NCBI GenBank assembly: GCA_021292165.1
Contig: CM037879.1
Coordinates: 119,105,473 to 119,169,472, forward strand
Source of the DNA: Shinisaurus crocodilurus
Taxonomy: Eukaryota; Chordata; Lepidosauria; Squamata; Shinisauridae
DNA: 64,000 nt
Direction: 5' to 3'
Below are positions 20,376 to 31,199 of the stretch, piece after piece. Every line of letters starts with the position of its first letter. Within the stretch, counting starts at the first letter, position 1. The notes under the pieces were generated by a model. That model ran no database searches. It saw nothing but the letters and a program-made list of their open reading frames with translations, and was not told the DNA's origin. The position numbers and the translations under genes were made by a program.

Positions 20376-21808
20376 CCTAAGGTTCTTAATGACCTGGATA
20401 CAAGGATATCAATACCTATTTTATGCCTCCTCCCCCCACACCCCACCCTTGAGCAGCAGATATAACAAGCAATTACTTCAGCCCTCTACTCAAGGGAAGG
20501 GAAAATATTTTTTCACTGTCCTGTAAAAATAGTTATGTACACAACTTAACTATTGCGTTATTGCCATCTCTAGCTTCAAATGTGTTTTGATCACCAGTAG
20601 CTGAGCAACCTACCCTTGCAACCCACTAGTGTTTCCTGACTCACATACCAGCAGGAAGTCATTTTTTCCACGCCACATTTTTTCTTCCTTGAGAATCATG
20701 CTAAAGTAATGTGGTACTTTGGATAGGTAAGATGAGTAGAACTAGTCCTTCTGCTAGCTGACTGGCTGGCATGGCTTCAGAAGATGTTTGATAGGGAGGG
20801 GAAAGGTAAAACAAGAACCTCCAATGTTATACAGTGTTGCGAGGAAAGATTTGTCCAAATACTGTAATCCCATGGTTGTTGTAATGATGTATTGCTCAAA
20901 ATGTTTCATGACTGGCTGAGGTAGTCATCCAGCTCACATACATTTGGGGACCCCACTCTCCAATGTATGTGTTAATCAGCTTGTATAGTAAAGCTGTGAA
21001 TATCTCCAAACTCTTTATAAGGGTGTTTCTCCTCCTCAAGGTTGGCTATTAATGGCAAGACATCAAACTAATCCTACTTAGCTTGTTCACTGCTATTAAT
21101 TCTGGGGGTTCACAAACTCATATTTTCTCATGTCCAGGGAATGACCTAACAGTGCTTTGCGACAAATATCCCGCATTAAAAGAAAAACCCATTGCTATAA
21201 ATAATTTTTTTTACTGCTTTATCTAATGCTGGCTAAAAGAGCTGCAAGCCAGAAGTCTTAATCCTTATTTTTCCCATCGCAAAAAGGGTATACAGAATGG
21301 TGTGTACGAAATCAGAATCAGAAAGACTCTTATGGTTGCTTCATATATGCAGCTACATCACTTGATTTCTTATCAATCAATGGGTCACACTTTATTATAC
21401 AAACTACCTTAACTGAAAAACAAAATGTTGCGGGGTGACATGAAATATCTTTCTGTTATGTTTTGATCAGTGGTGGCTGTTCCGCATGTTGCAGCCATCA
21501 GATCCCACCCTATTGCATGGTGTCCAGGCTAAAGTCTATCCTCTGCCTTCCTTTCATTTTTAAAATTTCTACCTCTGATTTAAAAAGCTTTTGTCTATTC
21601 TTTGCCTTCATTTCTTTCTTCCCTGTGTTCCCCCCCCCCTTTAATGGGCAATCCCAGGACCAAGGCTGGATGTGTCTCCTTCCATTATGTGTGTGTGTGG
21701 GGATGAATATCACTTGCTAGGGAAACTCAGGCATTAGCAAATGTATATATTTGCCCAGAAACATTCTTAAATGGCACTGAGACGTGGTCCTGGACAGGAT
21801 GTCAGGCA
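20376..21808. other. Unassigned intergenic DNA
   Basis: No gene recognised. A C8 run near 21630. Confidence 0.5.
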
Positions 21809-21869
21809 TGGGGTGGGGGTGGGGGTGGGGGTGGGGGCGGTGGCGGTGGCGGTGGCGGTGGCGGGGGGG
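21809..21869. repeat. G-rich minisatellite (GGGGGT)n(GGTGGC)n
   Basis: Four GGGGGT-type units pass into five GGTGGC units and a G7 run. The plus strand meets the pattern for G-quadruplex formation. Confidence 0.95.
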
Positions 21870-22359
21870 ATTTTGCTCTCTGTTGGAACCTGATAGCCCT
21901 CAAGAGGCATAGAAGGAATGTGTTAGCTGGGGACCTAGGATGGTTGGGAGATCTATAGGAATGAAATGGAAGTGTTTGGTGTGTTGGAGGATATGGGAAG
22001 GAGTCAATCCTATACTGGTTTGGACAAAGCAGAGTTTTCCCCCTTATGCACAGCCTGGTAATTGAAACTGGTTATCACCACGTGGGTTGCTAAACCCTGG
22101 TAAAAGGCTCTTTAAAGGAACGGATTGACCATACAAGTGTTAAAACTAATAAAGACATTTCTTAGTTTTACTTACAGTCTGTTTATTCATATATGCAGGA
22201 TGCATATAGGCAGATTAGAGTCTTCATTGGAGATCATTGGCTGGAAGCCAGCTCAGGTTGGAGAGAGAGAGAGAGAACTGGCCACAGAGAGGCAGGAAGT
22301 AGGGATCACAAAACATGCACCCTGGGAATTGTTCGATTAACCCTTTCCTCCCACTGTAT

Positions 22360-22520
22360 TTATTTATTTAATTAATTATATTTATACCCCGCCTTTTTTC
22401 CTACAAGCAACCCAAGGCGGCTTACATAATTCTCCTCCTCCTCTCCATTTTATCCTCACAACAACCCTGTGAGGTAGATTAGGCTGAGAGTCAGTGACTG
22501 GCCGAAAGTCACCCAGTGAG
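22360..22520 (-). mobile_element. Sauria-type SINE, 3' half
   Basis: Reverse complement of GTGAGGATAAAATGGAGAGG, TTGGGTTGCTTGTAGG and the A-rich tail, as in the other copies. The head is missing; its 5' break is at the 53-bp tandem duplication. Confidence 0.88.
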
Positions 22521-22597
22521 TAGTAACTAATGGTTACATTACCTCAGTGACTGGCCGAAAGTCACCCAGTGAGTAGTAACTAGTGGTTACATTACCT
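22492..22597. repeat. Tandem duplication, two 53-bp units
   Basis: Units 22492-22544 and 22545-22597 differ at one base. Each holds the end of the SINE (CAGTGACTGGCCGAAAGTCA) and TAGTAACTAxTGGTTACATT. Confidence 0.93.
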
Positions 22598-22761
22598 CTG
22601 TAACCACTGTAACTAGTGGTTATATTACCTCGTTGATTTAAGCAGGCAACATTACAATTTCCATCATGGTGGAGCTCAATATGGCAAGGAGTCAAGCAGG
22701 AACACCAGTCGCAGAATCTCTAGGACTAACTATTGGTGGAAATCTACAGGAGAGTGTAGAT

Positions 22762-22866
22762 CAGCCTTCGCCAACCTGTGCCCTCCAGATGTATTGGACT
22801 ACTATTCCCAGTATGCTGGGCACTGTGCTCCAATACATCTGGAGGGCACTAGATTGGGAGAGGCTG
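22762..22866. mobile_element. hAT-type palindromic MITE, 105 bp
   Basis: Ends CAGCCTTCGCCAACCT and (reverse complement) CAGCCTCTCCCAATCT; CCCTCCAGATGTATTGG pairs with CCAATACATCTGGAGGG. Flanks GTGTAGAT and CTGTAGGT agree at 6 of 8, an eroded TSD. Confidence 0.8.
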
Positions 22867-24483
22867 CTGTAGGTAGTTATCTAGGAAACCAAACCGTGTA
22901 AACCTCTTGCTATGATCAGAAAACAGTTGCAATATTTTGTTTCAAGAATGTTCTATTATTTCTGACAATTTTGATCCTTAAAGTTTGGGTGCCATATTCT
23001 GGCATGAATTATTCTCTCTGCAGGCATGATTTGTGATATAAAATGAAAAATGATTTTGTTCTTTATTTTCTCTCAGTGGAACTATAAAATACTGCAACTT
23101 CATATGCATCAGATCTGGCTTCAGTGGGAAAAAAATGTGTTCTCTGCTTTGCTCCTGTTAAACTGCAATGTCAACAACAATATGTGAGAATGACCTTGAT
23201 TCTTTTCAGGCTCATCTATCACTGATAGAACATTTAGGTAATGGCATAAGATATTCCACACTATTAGCAAGTTGTAGTCCTCATATCAGGTGATCTTGAG
23301 ATATGCATGAAACTTCAAGGAGGCAACACAGGTTTCTGCCACCAGTAGTCTATGGGCTGGATGTAGACATAAAACTAAACCATAATTTAGTGTTGTTGAA
23401 ATTAGACTAGATGAATCTCAGGCTTGCTTGCTCCCCCTTCCCCTCTTCTCTTTTGTGCATGTAGAGAGGAAATTGAAAGCTTCTGCTCTCACTTTAGAAC
23501 TAATCACAGTTCCCCATAATCTCCAAACTCAGGGAACTGTGGTTTGTTCTAACCATGGTTATTTAACAAATCAGGATATCAAATCAAAATTTGATCCTGG
23601 TTTGTTTGAAGTAACTATAAACCACAGTGTGTGGTGGCAGCAGCGGAGGGAAGAGACATGATGGTCACAGTGGTTCATGTTCTCTCCTGCCTCAGGTGGC
23701 AAGAGGGCTTGTGCTGCGGCTGGTGTTGGTTATAATCCCACAAAACATAGCATGTTCTTGTTCTCTGTGTGAGGGCAACCTCTACTATAGTCCCATTCAC
23801 ATGTATGATTGTATAACTTGTAAAATACATACACACCACAGAAAAACACCTTACAATGGTCTGTAATCACTGACAGATTTTCCTGATTGTAGATACAGGA
23901 TTAGATACAGGAGGCGTGGAACTTGCTCTTACACTGAGAGAAATGTAGCTTAAGATGTGGGGAAAGCATATTCAAAACCATGCTCAGCCTTGTTAGGAGT
24001 GAGGAACATATTATGGGGGGGGTATCCTCATGATGTCATCTGGTCCCCAGCTAAAGTGTCAGCTGGAGCTCCAGCCACCTCCTTGGTTGGGGTTGCTTTG
24101 CCTGCACCACATCAGTTCCAGTGAGGGAAGGTGTGGCACAGGCAAAATCTGCTCTAACCAAGATAGGGGCTGGAATGCTTCACTGCTTCCCCAATGAGGG
24201 AAGGTGTGGAGCAGGTGAATCACTTAGTGCACTGTTCCCCCTCCCAATAAACCAGGGGAATTCCCCTGTTATCTCCAATCAATGGTTGGAGATAACAAAA
24301 TATTCCCTGCTTCTATAACCCCCCCCCCGTAGCCTCCAAGCAGTGGGCCTTGGAGGGAAGAGTGGGTAGGGCCCACTGAAGGAGGCAAAGCCTCCATACA
24401 TGAGATGGGGAACCTCCACATGCTGGAGGTTCCCCATCCCTGATTTAGGATATGGTTGTGTAGTAGCTAGGAATCCTTTTGGA
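22867..24483. other. Unassigned intergenic DNA
   Basis: No gene recognised. At 23340-23640 there are decayed AACCACAG/AACCATGG words of the kind found in inverted-repeat elements elsewhere in the window. 24405-24445 forms a short hairpin (GGGGAACCTCCACATGC). Confidence 0.45.
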
Positions 24484-24899
24484 TAGGGGTCCCTAACCTT
24501 TTTGGGTTGGTAGACACATCAGGAATTTTGAAAGAGTGTCATGGGCACTGTCACAAAATGAATGCCACAAGGACACCTTGCCCATTCATAAAATGACTGC
24601 CATGGTGGGCATGGCCAGTGACAAAAGACTCATTTCCCAGAAGGCAAACTAGTGAGACTAAAAGAAAAGTAACTTGCCCAAGAGCCTTAATACAAAGCAG
24701 AAGTGGGCTGCAAAACACAAAATCACTCTTTTGAACCCAAATAAAGAGGGCACTGGAGGGAAGAACTTTGCTTTGCAGCAAGCAACTTCCCAGTTCTTTT
24801 TTAAAATTTTTTATAAAGGAAAAGAAATAAAGAGCCTGGCAGACACCAGGAGAGGTGAATGCAGATTGGCATTCAGGAGTACCATGTTAGAGACCCCAC
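24484..24899. mobile_element. Non-autonomous hAT-like element, decayed
   Basis: Left end TAGGGGTCCCTAACCTTTTT and right end GTTAGAGACCCCAC form an imperfect inverted repeat of Charlie type; interior ATGGGCACTGTCACAAAATG. Flanks CTTTTGGA and CCTTAGGA agree at 6 of 8. Confidence 0.6.
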
Positions 24900-26104
24900 C
24901 CTTAGGATGACACACAAATCTCCAGTCTTGATATCCTGTAGCTTCACACAGCAATTTTGCACCATGCTCTCCTATCTGCAGTGGGTTGCATCTGGCACAG
25001 CAAGTGCTGATCCTCAGGTATGTGTTGGTGTGATCTCTTGAGCTGATCCATAATGCCTGTGCAATGCAATATACCATGATATTACAGTCAGCTGGTGGTC
25101 ATGATGCATCAGCACAAACATTTATTTATCCTGATAGGATTGAGTTGTTTTTGCATTCCATTCCTCTTTATTCAATAAGGTGAATGTATGTTGAAAAGAA
25201 ATGTGTTATACATGAACAAATATAATTAGTTATTGATCTCTAGAAGCATTATTCACTGGATTTTTGTTTGGAACCCCCCCCCCCCCGAAGTTATCAGGAT
25301 TAAATATTTGAAGGATCTACAAGCACCGTGGTAACAATAGTTCTTTGAATTTCAGTTCAGATACCAAAAAACAAAACAAAAACAGAACTCTGCTGGGATG
25401 GTCAGTATGATATCAACTGAAATATGAAAAAAATCTAAATATTTGCAAACTCGAGCTATTAGTACTGAAGGATGCATCAAATGGGCATCTGTTGTACTAT
25501 ATGTATATTAATTTGCTTATGCTTCCACTTTGTTCAGCCAGATCCTTTAGCTTTAATAAACAGACACAATCATTTTCTCTTCAGATATGTCTCAAAGGGG
25601 TTGAGGAAAGGAGGGAGAGAAAAGAGTAGTCACAAGAGCAATTCTTTTAAATAATGCTGAAGGCTTCAGCTGATTTTAATTAGAGCTGCTTGATCAGTTT
25701 CATGCAGGAAGCAAGTCTATGCAAATCTGGCATTTAGCCAATTCTGCAAAAGCAAGGTGAAATTAAAAATTACTCTTCCATAGCATAGTTCTAGTATAGA
25801 CTCCAAGAAACCAGAATGGTTGATATGGGTCACAGACAGTAAAGTAAAAAAATAAGAATGATACGTTTTTTTGGGAATACTGTATTTACTTTCTCTTAAG
25901 TAAAGAACACCAATTGAAATATGTATCAAATGGCCCTTTCATTTCATTTTAAATAGCAAATTGATTGGCACAGCAGCCCTAGTTTTTACTTAGGGACTCA
26001 TCAAACTGAATGTGACCTTTGCTAAGGATCCAGCTAAGTGTCCAGCTACCAGTTCCATGTTCTGACCCTACAGTCATTTCCATTCTTACTTTATTGTACT
26101 AAAC
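24900..26104. other. Unassigned intergenic DNA, possible conserved non-coding element
   Basis: No gene recognised. 25640-25800 is repeat-free and contains TTTTAATTAGAGC and TATGCAAATC, words typical of conserved enhancers; the call would need alignment. C13 run near 25275. Confidence 0.4.
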
Positions 26105-26400
26105 AGCTACTAGTCACAATGGCTATACATTTCCTCCAGTATCAGGGCAGTATGCCTCTGTTTACCCATTGCTGGGGGACATGAGCAGTATGGTGCTGTT
26201 GCATGCATGTTCTGCTTGTGGGCTTCCCATAGGCCAGCCTTCCCACAACCTGGTGTCCTGCAGATGTCCAACACATCTGGAGGGTGCCATGTTTGGAAAG
26301 GCTACCATAGAAATCTGGTTGGCCACTGTGGCAACAGAATGCTAGAGTAGATAGGTCTTTGGTCAGTTCTTAAATTGTTACGTTGAACATTCAGCACTGG
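26105..26400 (+). mobile_element. CR1-type LINE 3' fragment with nested MITE
   Basis: CTACTAGTCACAATGGCTAT, CAGTATGCCTCTG, TGTGGGCTTCCCATAGGC, then after the MITE ATCTGGTTGGCCACTGTG. This is the same CR1 segment as at 27240-27470 and (inverted) 37145-37370. Confidence 0.8.
26235..26304. mobile_element. hAT-type MITE relic, 70 bp, in CR1
   Basis: CAGCCTTCCCACAACCTGGT ... ACATCTGGAGGGTGCC ... GGAAAGGCTA. Flanks CCATAGGC (26227-26234) and CCATAGAA (26305-26312) agree at 6 of 8, and the CR1 reading resumes exactly after the second flank. Confidence 0.75.
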
Positions 26401-26603
26401 AATACTCAAAACTTGTACTATACTCACCAATGCATTAGAGGTCTTTATCACTTTAGAATCACAGGTCTGGTCATCTGGAGAAACAACTCCTGATCATAAT
26501 GCTTAGTCCAGTGGCCCCAGAATACATGTGATGAATGATACTGAAAACACTTGACATGCCTATGCTCATCACTGTTAATGGCAGCTTCCACCCTGGGGTA
26601 GAC

Positions 26604-27640
26604 ATTTATTTATTATTCAATGTATTTATTATTATATATTATTTATGTTTTATTATTTTAAAAGTGTGTGTCCTGCCTGTTTCCCACAGAGGGAAATCAA
26701 GGTGGCAAACAGACCAAATCAGTAATATTTAAAACAATATTAAATACCCAGATTAATAAACAATTATAACTGTTTATAAGAATAGCAATCAACCATAAGG
26801 ATTAAAAAAACACAAGAACAGCAGAGGGCTATTAGTTTTTTTTTAAAACCAAACACCTTCTTAAAAACTCAGATGTTTACATACTGTACAGTGTCAGGGC
26901 CTGACAAATCTCCATTGGCAGAGCATTCTGCAAGGTGGGCTCAATCACAAAGAAGGCACTAGACCTTAGGGCTGTCCACCTAGCTTCATGGAGTCAGAGG
27001 ATCTCAAGTAGTGCCTCAGATGAAGACCATGCATGGTATGGAGAAAGTGGATAGGGAGGCATTTTTTCCCATCTCCTATAATATTAGAACCCAGGGTTAT
27101 CCCATGAACCTGATTAGTGGGATATTCAGGACGGATAAAAGGAAGTACTTCTTCACACAGCACATAGTTAACTATTGAATTCACTTCCACAAAATGTAGT
27201 GATGACCACCAATTTGGATGGCTTTAAACAAGAATTGGACAAATTCCTGGTGGAGAAGGCTATCAATGGCTACTAGTCCTGATTGGCTGTATGCTACTTC
27301 CAGTATCAGAGGTAGTATGCCTATGTACACCAGTTGCTGGGGAACATGGGTGGTAGGGTACTGTTGCACTCATGTCCTGCTTATGGGATCCCGTGGGCAG
27401 CTGGTTGGACTAAGAATGCTGGACTAGATGGACCCTTGGTCTGATCCAGCATGGCTCTTATGTTCAGAGCATGCTGGGAGGAACATACAGAAGAAGGCAG
27501 TCCTTAAGGTACTCAGGCTCCAAGCCATTAGGGCTTTAAAGGTTAATACTAGCACCTTAAATTAAGCTGAAAAAACAAACCAACAGTTAAAATAGGTGTA
27601 ACATGATCAGAATTCCTAGTTTCAGGTGGTCAATTTTCAT
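26604..27640 (-). mobile_element. L2-type LINE 3' region, interrupted by CR1
   Basis: Reverse complement of an L2 C-terminus and 3' UTR. The segments 26604-27017 (tail side) and 27476-27640 (GGGCTTTAAAGGTTAATACT) flank a nested CR1. The second segment corresponds to 39220-39260 in the L2 copy there. Confidence 0.65.
27018..27475 (+). mobile_element. CR1-type LINE 3' end
   Basis: Runs from ATGCATGGTATGGAGAAAGT through GGATAAAAGGAAGTACTTCT, AATGTAGTGATGACCACCA and GCTGGACTAGATGGACCC to TGGTCTGATCCAGCATGGCT, the familiar reptilian CR1 3' segment. Same family as 19400, 26105, 37145 and 47890. Confidence 0.88.
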
Positions 27641-28105
27641 TCAGACCATGGCAAGGGGGGGAGTTAACCCCCCCCCTTCCCACAAACCATCAGTCTAACC
27701 CTAATCATGCATCCACTTGCTGTTTTTTGTGTGTGTGTGTGTGATGTGAAATATGATCACACATCTAGTCTGGCCCTTATTGGTGGAGCTGAGAGTTCAT
27801 TCTAGTGGTATGTTGGGACTGACCTGGGCTTAAGCTGTTCATATGAGTTGTCTACTCATGTGAGTAGCACAACACAGGAAGCATAAGCTGCAAGCTTATG
27901 CAAACTCATGACTCACTCCTGTGACAAGGAAAAATATTAAGTTGTGGTTTTTCTTCCTGTGGACTCTTGTGTGAATTTGTAACTCCCATGTTCATACAAC
28001 TAGAATGCTCATGGCAACAGGTTTGGGGGGGGGGGTGTTACTAAGGCCAGCTACTGAGCATATTGTCATACTGAACTCAAAGCTTCACTAGCATGAGCCT
28101 GAACA
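27641..28105. other. Unassigned intergenic DNA
   Basis: No gene recognised; a short (GT)n at 27728-27742 and G-rich runs near 28025. Confidence 0.5.
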
Positions 28106-28335
28106 CAGGGCTGGCCCAGGACATTTTGCTACCAGAGGTGAAGGGCAAGATGGCTGCCTTCTCTTCTTTCCACATAGAGGAGCCAAATAGCAGTTGAATC
28201 TTACTTCAGTACTGGTGCTGGAATAGTGACCTCCCACACACCTAACCTAAGGTAGCAGGTTAGTTTAGGGGGCCCAGGACAGGGCTGGTCCAAGTCATTT
28301 TGCTGTTTGAGGTGAAGAACAAGATGGCGCTTCCT
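28106..28335. mobile_element. Two related hAT-like terminal segments
   Basis: CAGGGCTGGCCCAGGACATT at 28106 and CAGGGCTGGTCCAAGTCATT at 28280 start two diverged copies of one sequence (both followed by TTGCT, GAGGTGAAG, CAAGATGGC and, later, GCAGTTGAATCTTACT). It looks like duplicated ends of a non-autonomous hAT element. Confidence 0.5.
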
Positions 28336-28534
28336 CCCATTCATGTACAAAAGCTGACTGGACTAGCAGTTGAATCTTACTATACAGGTAACAACTGACA
28401 CTTGAGCCTCCATGGACAGCTGGGAGTCTATAATGACTCCCAGGCTGTGGACCTGGTCCTTCAGGGGCAGATGTACCCCATTCAGCACCAGGTCAACATC
28501 CCCTAACCTTCCCTTGTCTCCCACCAGAAGTAAC

Positions 28535-29199
28535 TTGAGTACTGCGTTCAGTTCTGGGCACCACACTTTAAGAAGGACATAGACAAACTGGAGAGGGTTC
28601 AGAGGCGGGCAACAAGGACGATAAAGGGACTGGAAACAAGGCCCTATGAGGAGAGACTGAACGAACTGGGCCTGTTTAGCCTTCAGAAGAGGAGACTGAG
28701 GGGAGATATGATCGCACTCTTCCAGTACTTGAAGGGATGTCACACAGAGGAGGGCCAGGATCTCTTCTCGATCATCCCAGTTTGCAGGACACGGAATAAT
28801 GGGCTCAAGTTACAGGAACCCAGATTCCACCTAAACATCAGGAAAAAATTCCTGACTGTCAGAGCAATAAGACAATGGAATCAACTACCTAGGTTGGTGG
28901 TGGGCTCTCCCCAGTGCTTTTTTTCTGGAGAAAAGGGTACCGGAACTCTTGGATTATATTTCCTCGGGAGTAGATGGCGATTAAATTGTAATGCAATTAA
29001 TAGAAGAAAAGGTGCTGGAACTCAGTTCCGGTGAGTTCCACCAGAAAAAAAGCCCTGGCTCTCCCACTCTGGAGGCATTCAAGGTGCAGCTGGACAGCCA
29101 TCTGTCAGGGATGCTTTGACCTGGATTCCTGCATTGAGCAGGGGGTTGGACTCGATTGCCTTGTAGGCCCCTTCCAACTCTACTTTTCTATGATTCTAT
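28535..29199 (+). mobile_element. CR1-type LINE 3' end nested in L2
   Basis: Plus strand TTGAGTACTGCGTTCAGTTC to TTCTATGATTCTAT, the classical CR1 terminus. It retains [15 protein letters not shown] coding and the tail CTGCATTGAGCAGGGGGTTG used by the 5S-headed SINE. It lies in the opposite direction inside the L2 copy and itself carries a hAT MITE. Confidence 0.93.
28912..29057. mobile_element. hAT MITE, 146 bp, nested in CR1
   Basis: Same family and length as 18458-18603, differing at one base by my reading. Perfect 8-bp TSD GCTCTCCC at 28904-28911 and 29058-29065; removing it restores the CR1 sequence GTGGGCTCTCCCACTCTGG. Confidence 0.96.
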
Positions 29200-30207
29200 C
29201 TTGGTCTTGTCGGGGTTCAGTTTCAGCATGTTCCTTCCCATCCAGCCACCCACTGCCTCCAGGCATTTGGACAGGGTTTCAACCGCCAACCTTGGTGAGG
29301 ACTTGAAGGGGAGGTAGAGCTGCGTGTCATCCACGTATTGATGACAGCACACCCCAAACCTCCTGCTGATAGCTCCCAGCAGCTTTAGGTAGATGTTGAA
29401 TAACATCGGGGAGCGGATGGAACCCTACGGCACCTCACAAGTGAGTAGCCAAGGGTCCGAAGCCTCCTCCCCAAGAACTACCCCCTGGTACCATCCAGAG
29501 AGGAAGGACCGGAACCACTGCAATACAGTGCCTCCCATGCCCAACCCCTCCAGGTGGTCCAGGAGGATACCGTGGTCAACGGTATCAACTATCAAAAGCC
29601 GCTGAGGGATTGAGGAGGACTAGAAAAGAGCATCCGCCCCTATACTATACTCATATCCCTACTCATATCATCCACCAAGGCGACCAAGGCCATTTCTGTC
29701 CCATGTCCAGGCCTGAAGCTCAACTGGCATGGATCTAAATAATCAGCTTCATCCAAATGTGCCTTCAACTGAGCCCCCACCACTCGCTCAATCACCTTGC
29801 CCAGAAATGGCAAATTTGAGACTGGGCGAAAGTTGTTCAAATCTTGGGGATCTAAGGAGGGCTTCTTTAGAAGTGGTCTTATTACTGCCACCTTAAGGGC
29901 TGATGGCATCACTCCCTCCTTGTGGGAGGCATTCACTACCGCCCTGATCTCCCCACCCAGTTTCTCCCTGCAACTCATAACAAGCAAGGACGGGCAAGGA
30001 TCAAGCAAGCAGGTGGTCAGCTGAACAGATGAAAGCACCTTGTCCACTTCACTAGAAGGAAGAAGCTGGCACTGATTCCACAAAACCGGACTGCCACTGG
30101 CCTCCTCCCGTTCACCCACTGTGTTCACGATGCACGGAATCCCACTCCTAATCCAATCGATTTTATCTGCAAAGTGCTTTGCTAAAGCCTCACAGGAGGC
30201 TTTAGAC

Positions 30208-31121
30208 CAGTGATGGCGAACCTATGGCACGGGTGCCATAGCTGGCACGCAGGGACCTCTCTGTGGGCACTTGAGCCATTGGTCACCAGATCGCGAAAAG
30301 ACTGTCCCCCCCTTCTGCAAAACACTAATGATTTTGTTCTTTCTCACAGTGTGGAACAGAATGATTTTATTCTAGAATTCCTGTTACAGAATTCTTTTCT
30401 ACATTGTTATCACATTTAAAAGATTTTGAAGAATGATGCACAGAGCATGGCTTGGATGTAAAGCCCTAACAGTTGACCTGAGTGCTGCATGTGTTGCTCT
30501 CAAAATAATGGAGTATGAGCCAAGGTTTGACAAATTATCAGCATGCATGCAATAGCAAAAAATCACATTAATTGTGCAAAAGCATACTCAATGCAAACTT
30601 TTACCTAATGCAGTGTTTGCAGCCCAAGACATAAAGTGTTCAAAAGGTGTTAAGCACGTTTAGTTTTCTTGTTTATCTTGCCCATCCTAGTACAGGTTGA
30701 CTTTTACTAATCCGACACCTGTAGAAGCAGGGAAAGGACCCGGGGTAAAGCTTGCCACATACAATTTCAGTCTGGCATATAATCATATTACAAGTTGAGA
30801 ATCCCTTATCCAAAAATACATGTGCCTAATTATTTAAAAGTTTGTATAAATTCCCTTCAGGCTATGTGTACAATGTAGTACTATAATAATTTTTTGAGTT
30901 GATTTTTTTTCCAACAAAAAACTGTATCATTGAAAGCTCTGTTATTGTGTTTTTCTTTTAAGACAAAAGATGTTAATTAGTTCGGACAACTGTATGAGTT
31001 GTTTTTCTAAAACTAAAACCTCGGTATTCAGGTTTAATTGCAGTGTTGGCGCTTTGAAATAAATAAGTTGGTTTTGTGTTGCAGTTTGGGCACTCGGGCT
31101 CAAAAAGGTTCGCCATCACTG
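30208..31121 (-). mobile_element. Non-autonomous hAT element, 914 bp, copy 1
   Basis: Ends CAGTGATGGCGAACCTATGG and (reverse complement) CAGTGATGGCGAACCTTTTT. Perfect 8-bp TSD CTTTAGAC at 30200-30207 and 31122-31129; removing the insert restores the L2 reading (EQSKASCEALAKH). No transposase motif is seen; a conserved open frame of about 45 codons starts at the right end (ANLFEPECPNCNTK). Copy 2 lies inverted at 35667-36583. The interior holds TTGAGAATCCCTTATCC, which resembles a pogo/Tigger terminus. Confidence 0.95.
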
Positions 31122-31199
31122 CTTTAGACTGTTCCATCGGATCTGGAGCAACTGGACCAACCAGGCTCTGGACCACTTGGAACAGCCTCCTGGGACAGC

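Larger units (their letters stand above)
28384..31199 (-). pseudogene. L2-type LINE ORF2, broken by two nested insertions
   Basis: Minus-strand L2 RT in order from the right: FQVVQSLVGPVAPDPMEQSK and, after the hAT insert, SCEALAKHFADKIDWIRSG; then RPLLKKPSLDPQDLNNFRPV (motif 1), KVIERVV, QLSFRPGHGTEMALVAL (motif 2), VDHGILLDHL and WFRSFLSG (motif 3), LFNIYLKLLG (motif 4), YVDDTQLYLPF (motif 5), MLKLNPDKTK, and after the CR1 insert GVHLPLKDQVHSLGVIIDSQ. Insertions are CR1 at 28535-29199 and hAT at 30208-31121. Several frameshifts and stops; inactive. Confidence 0.9.
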
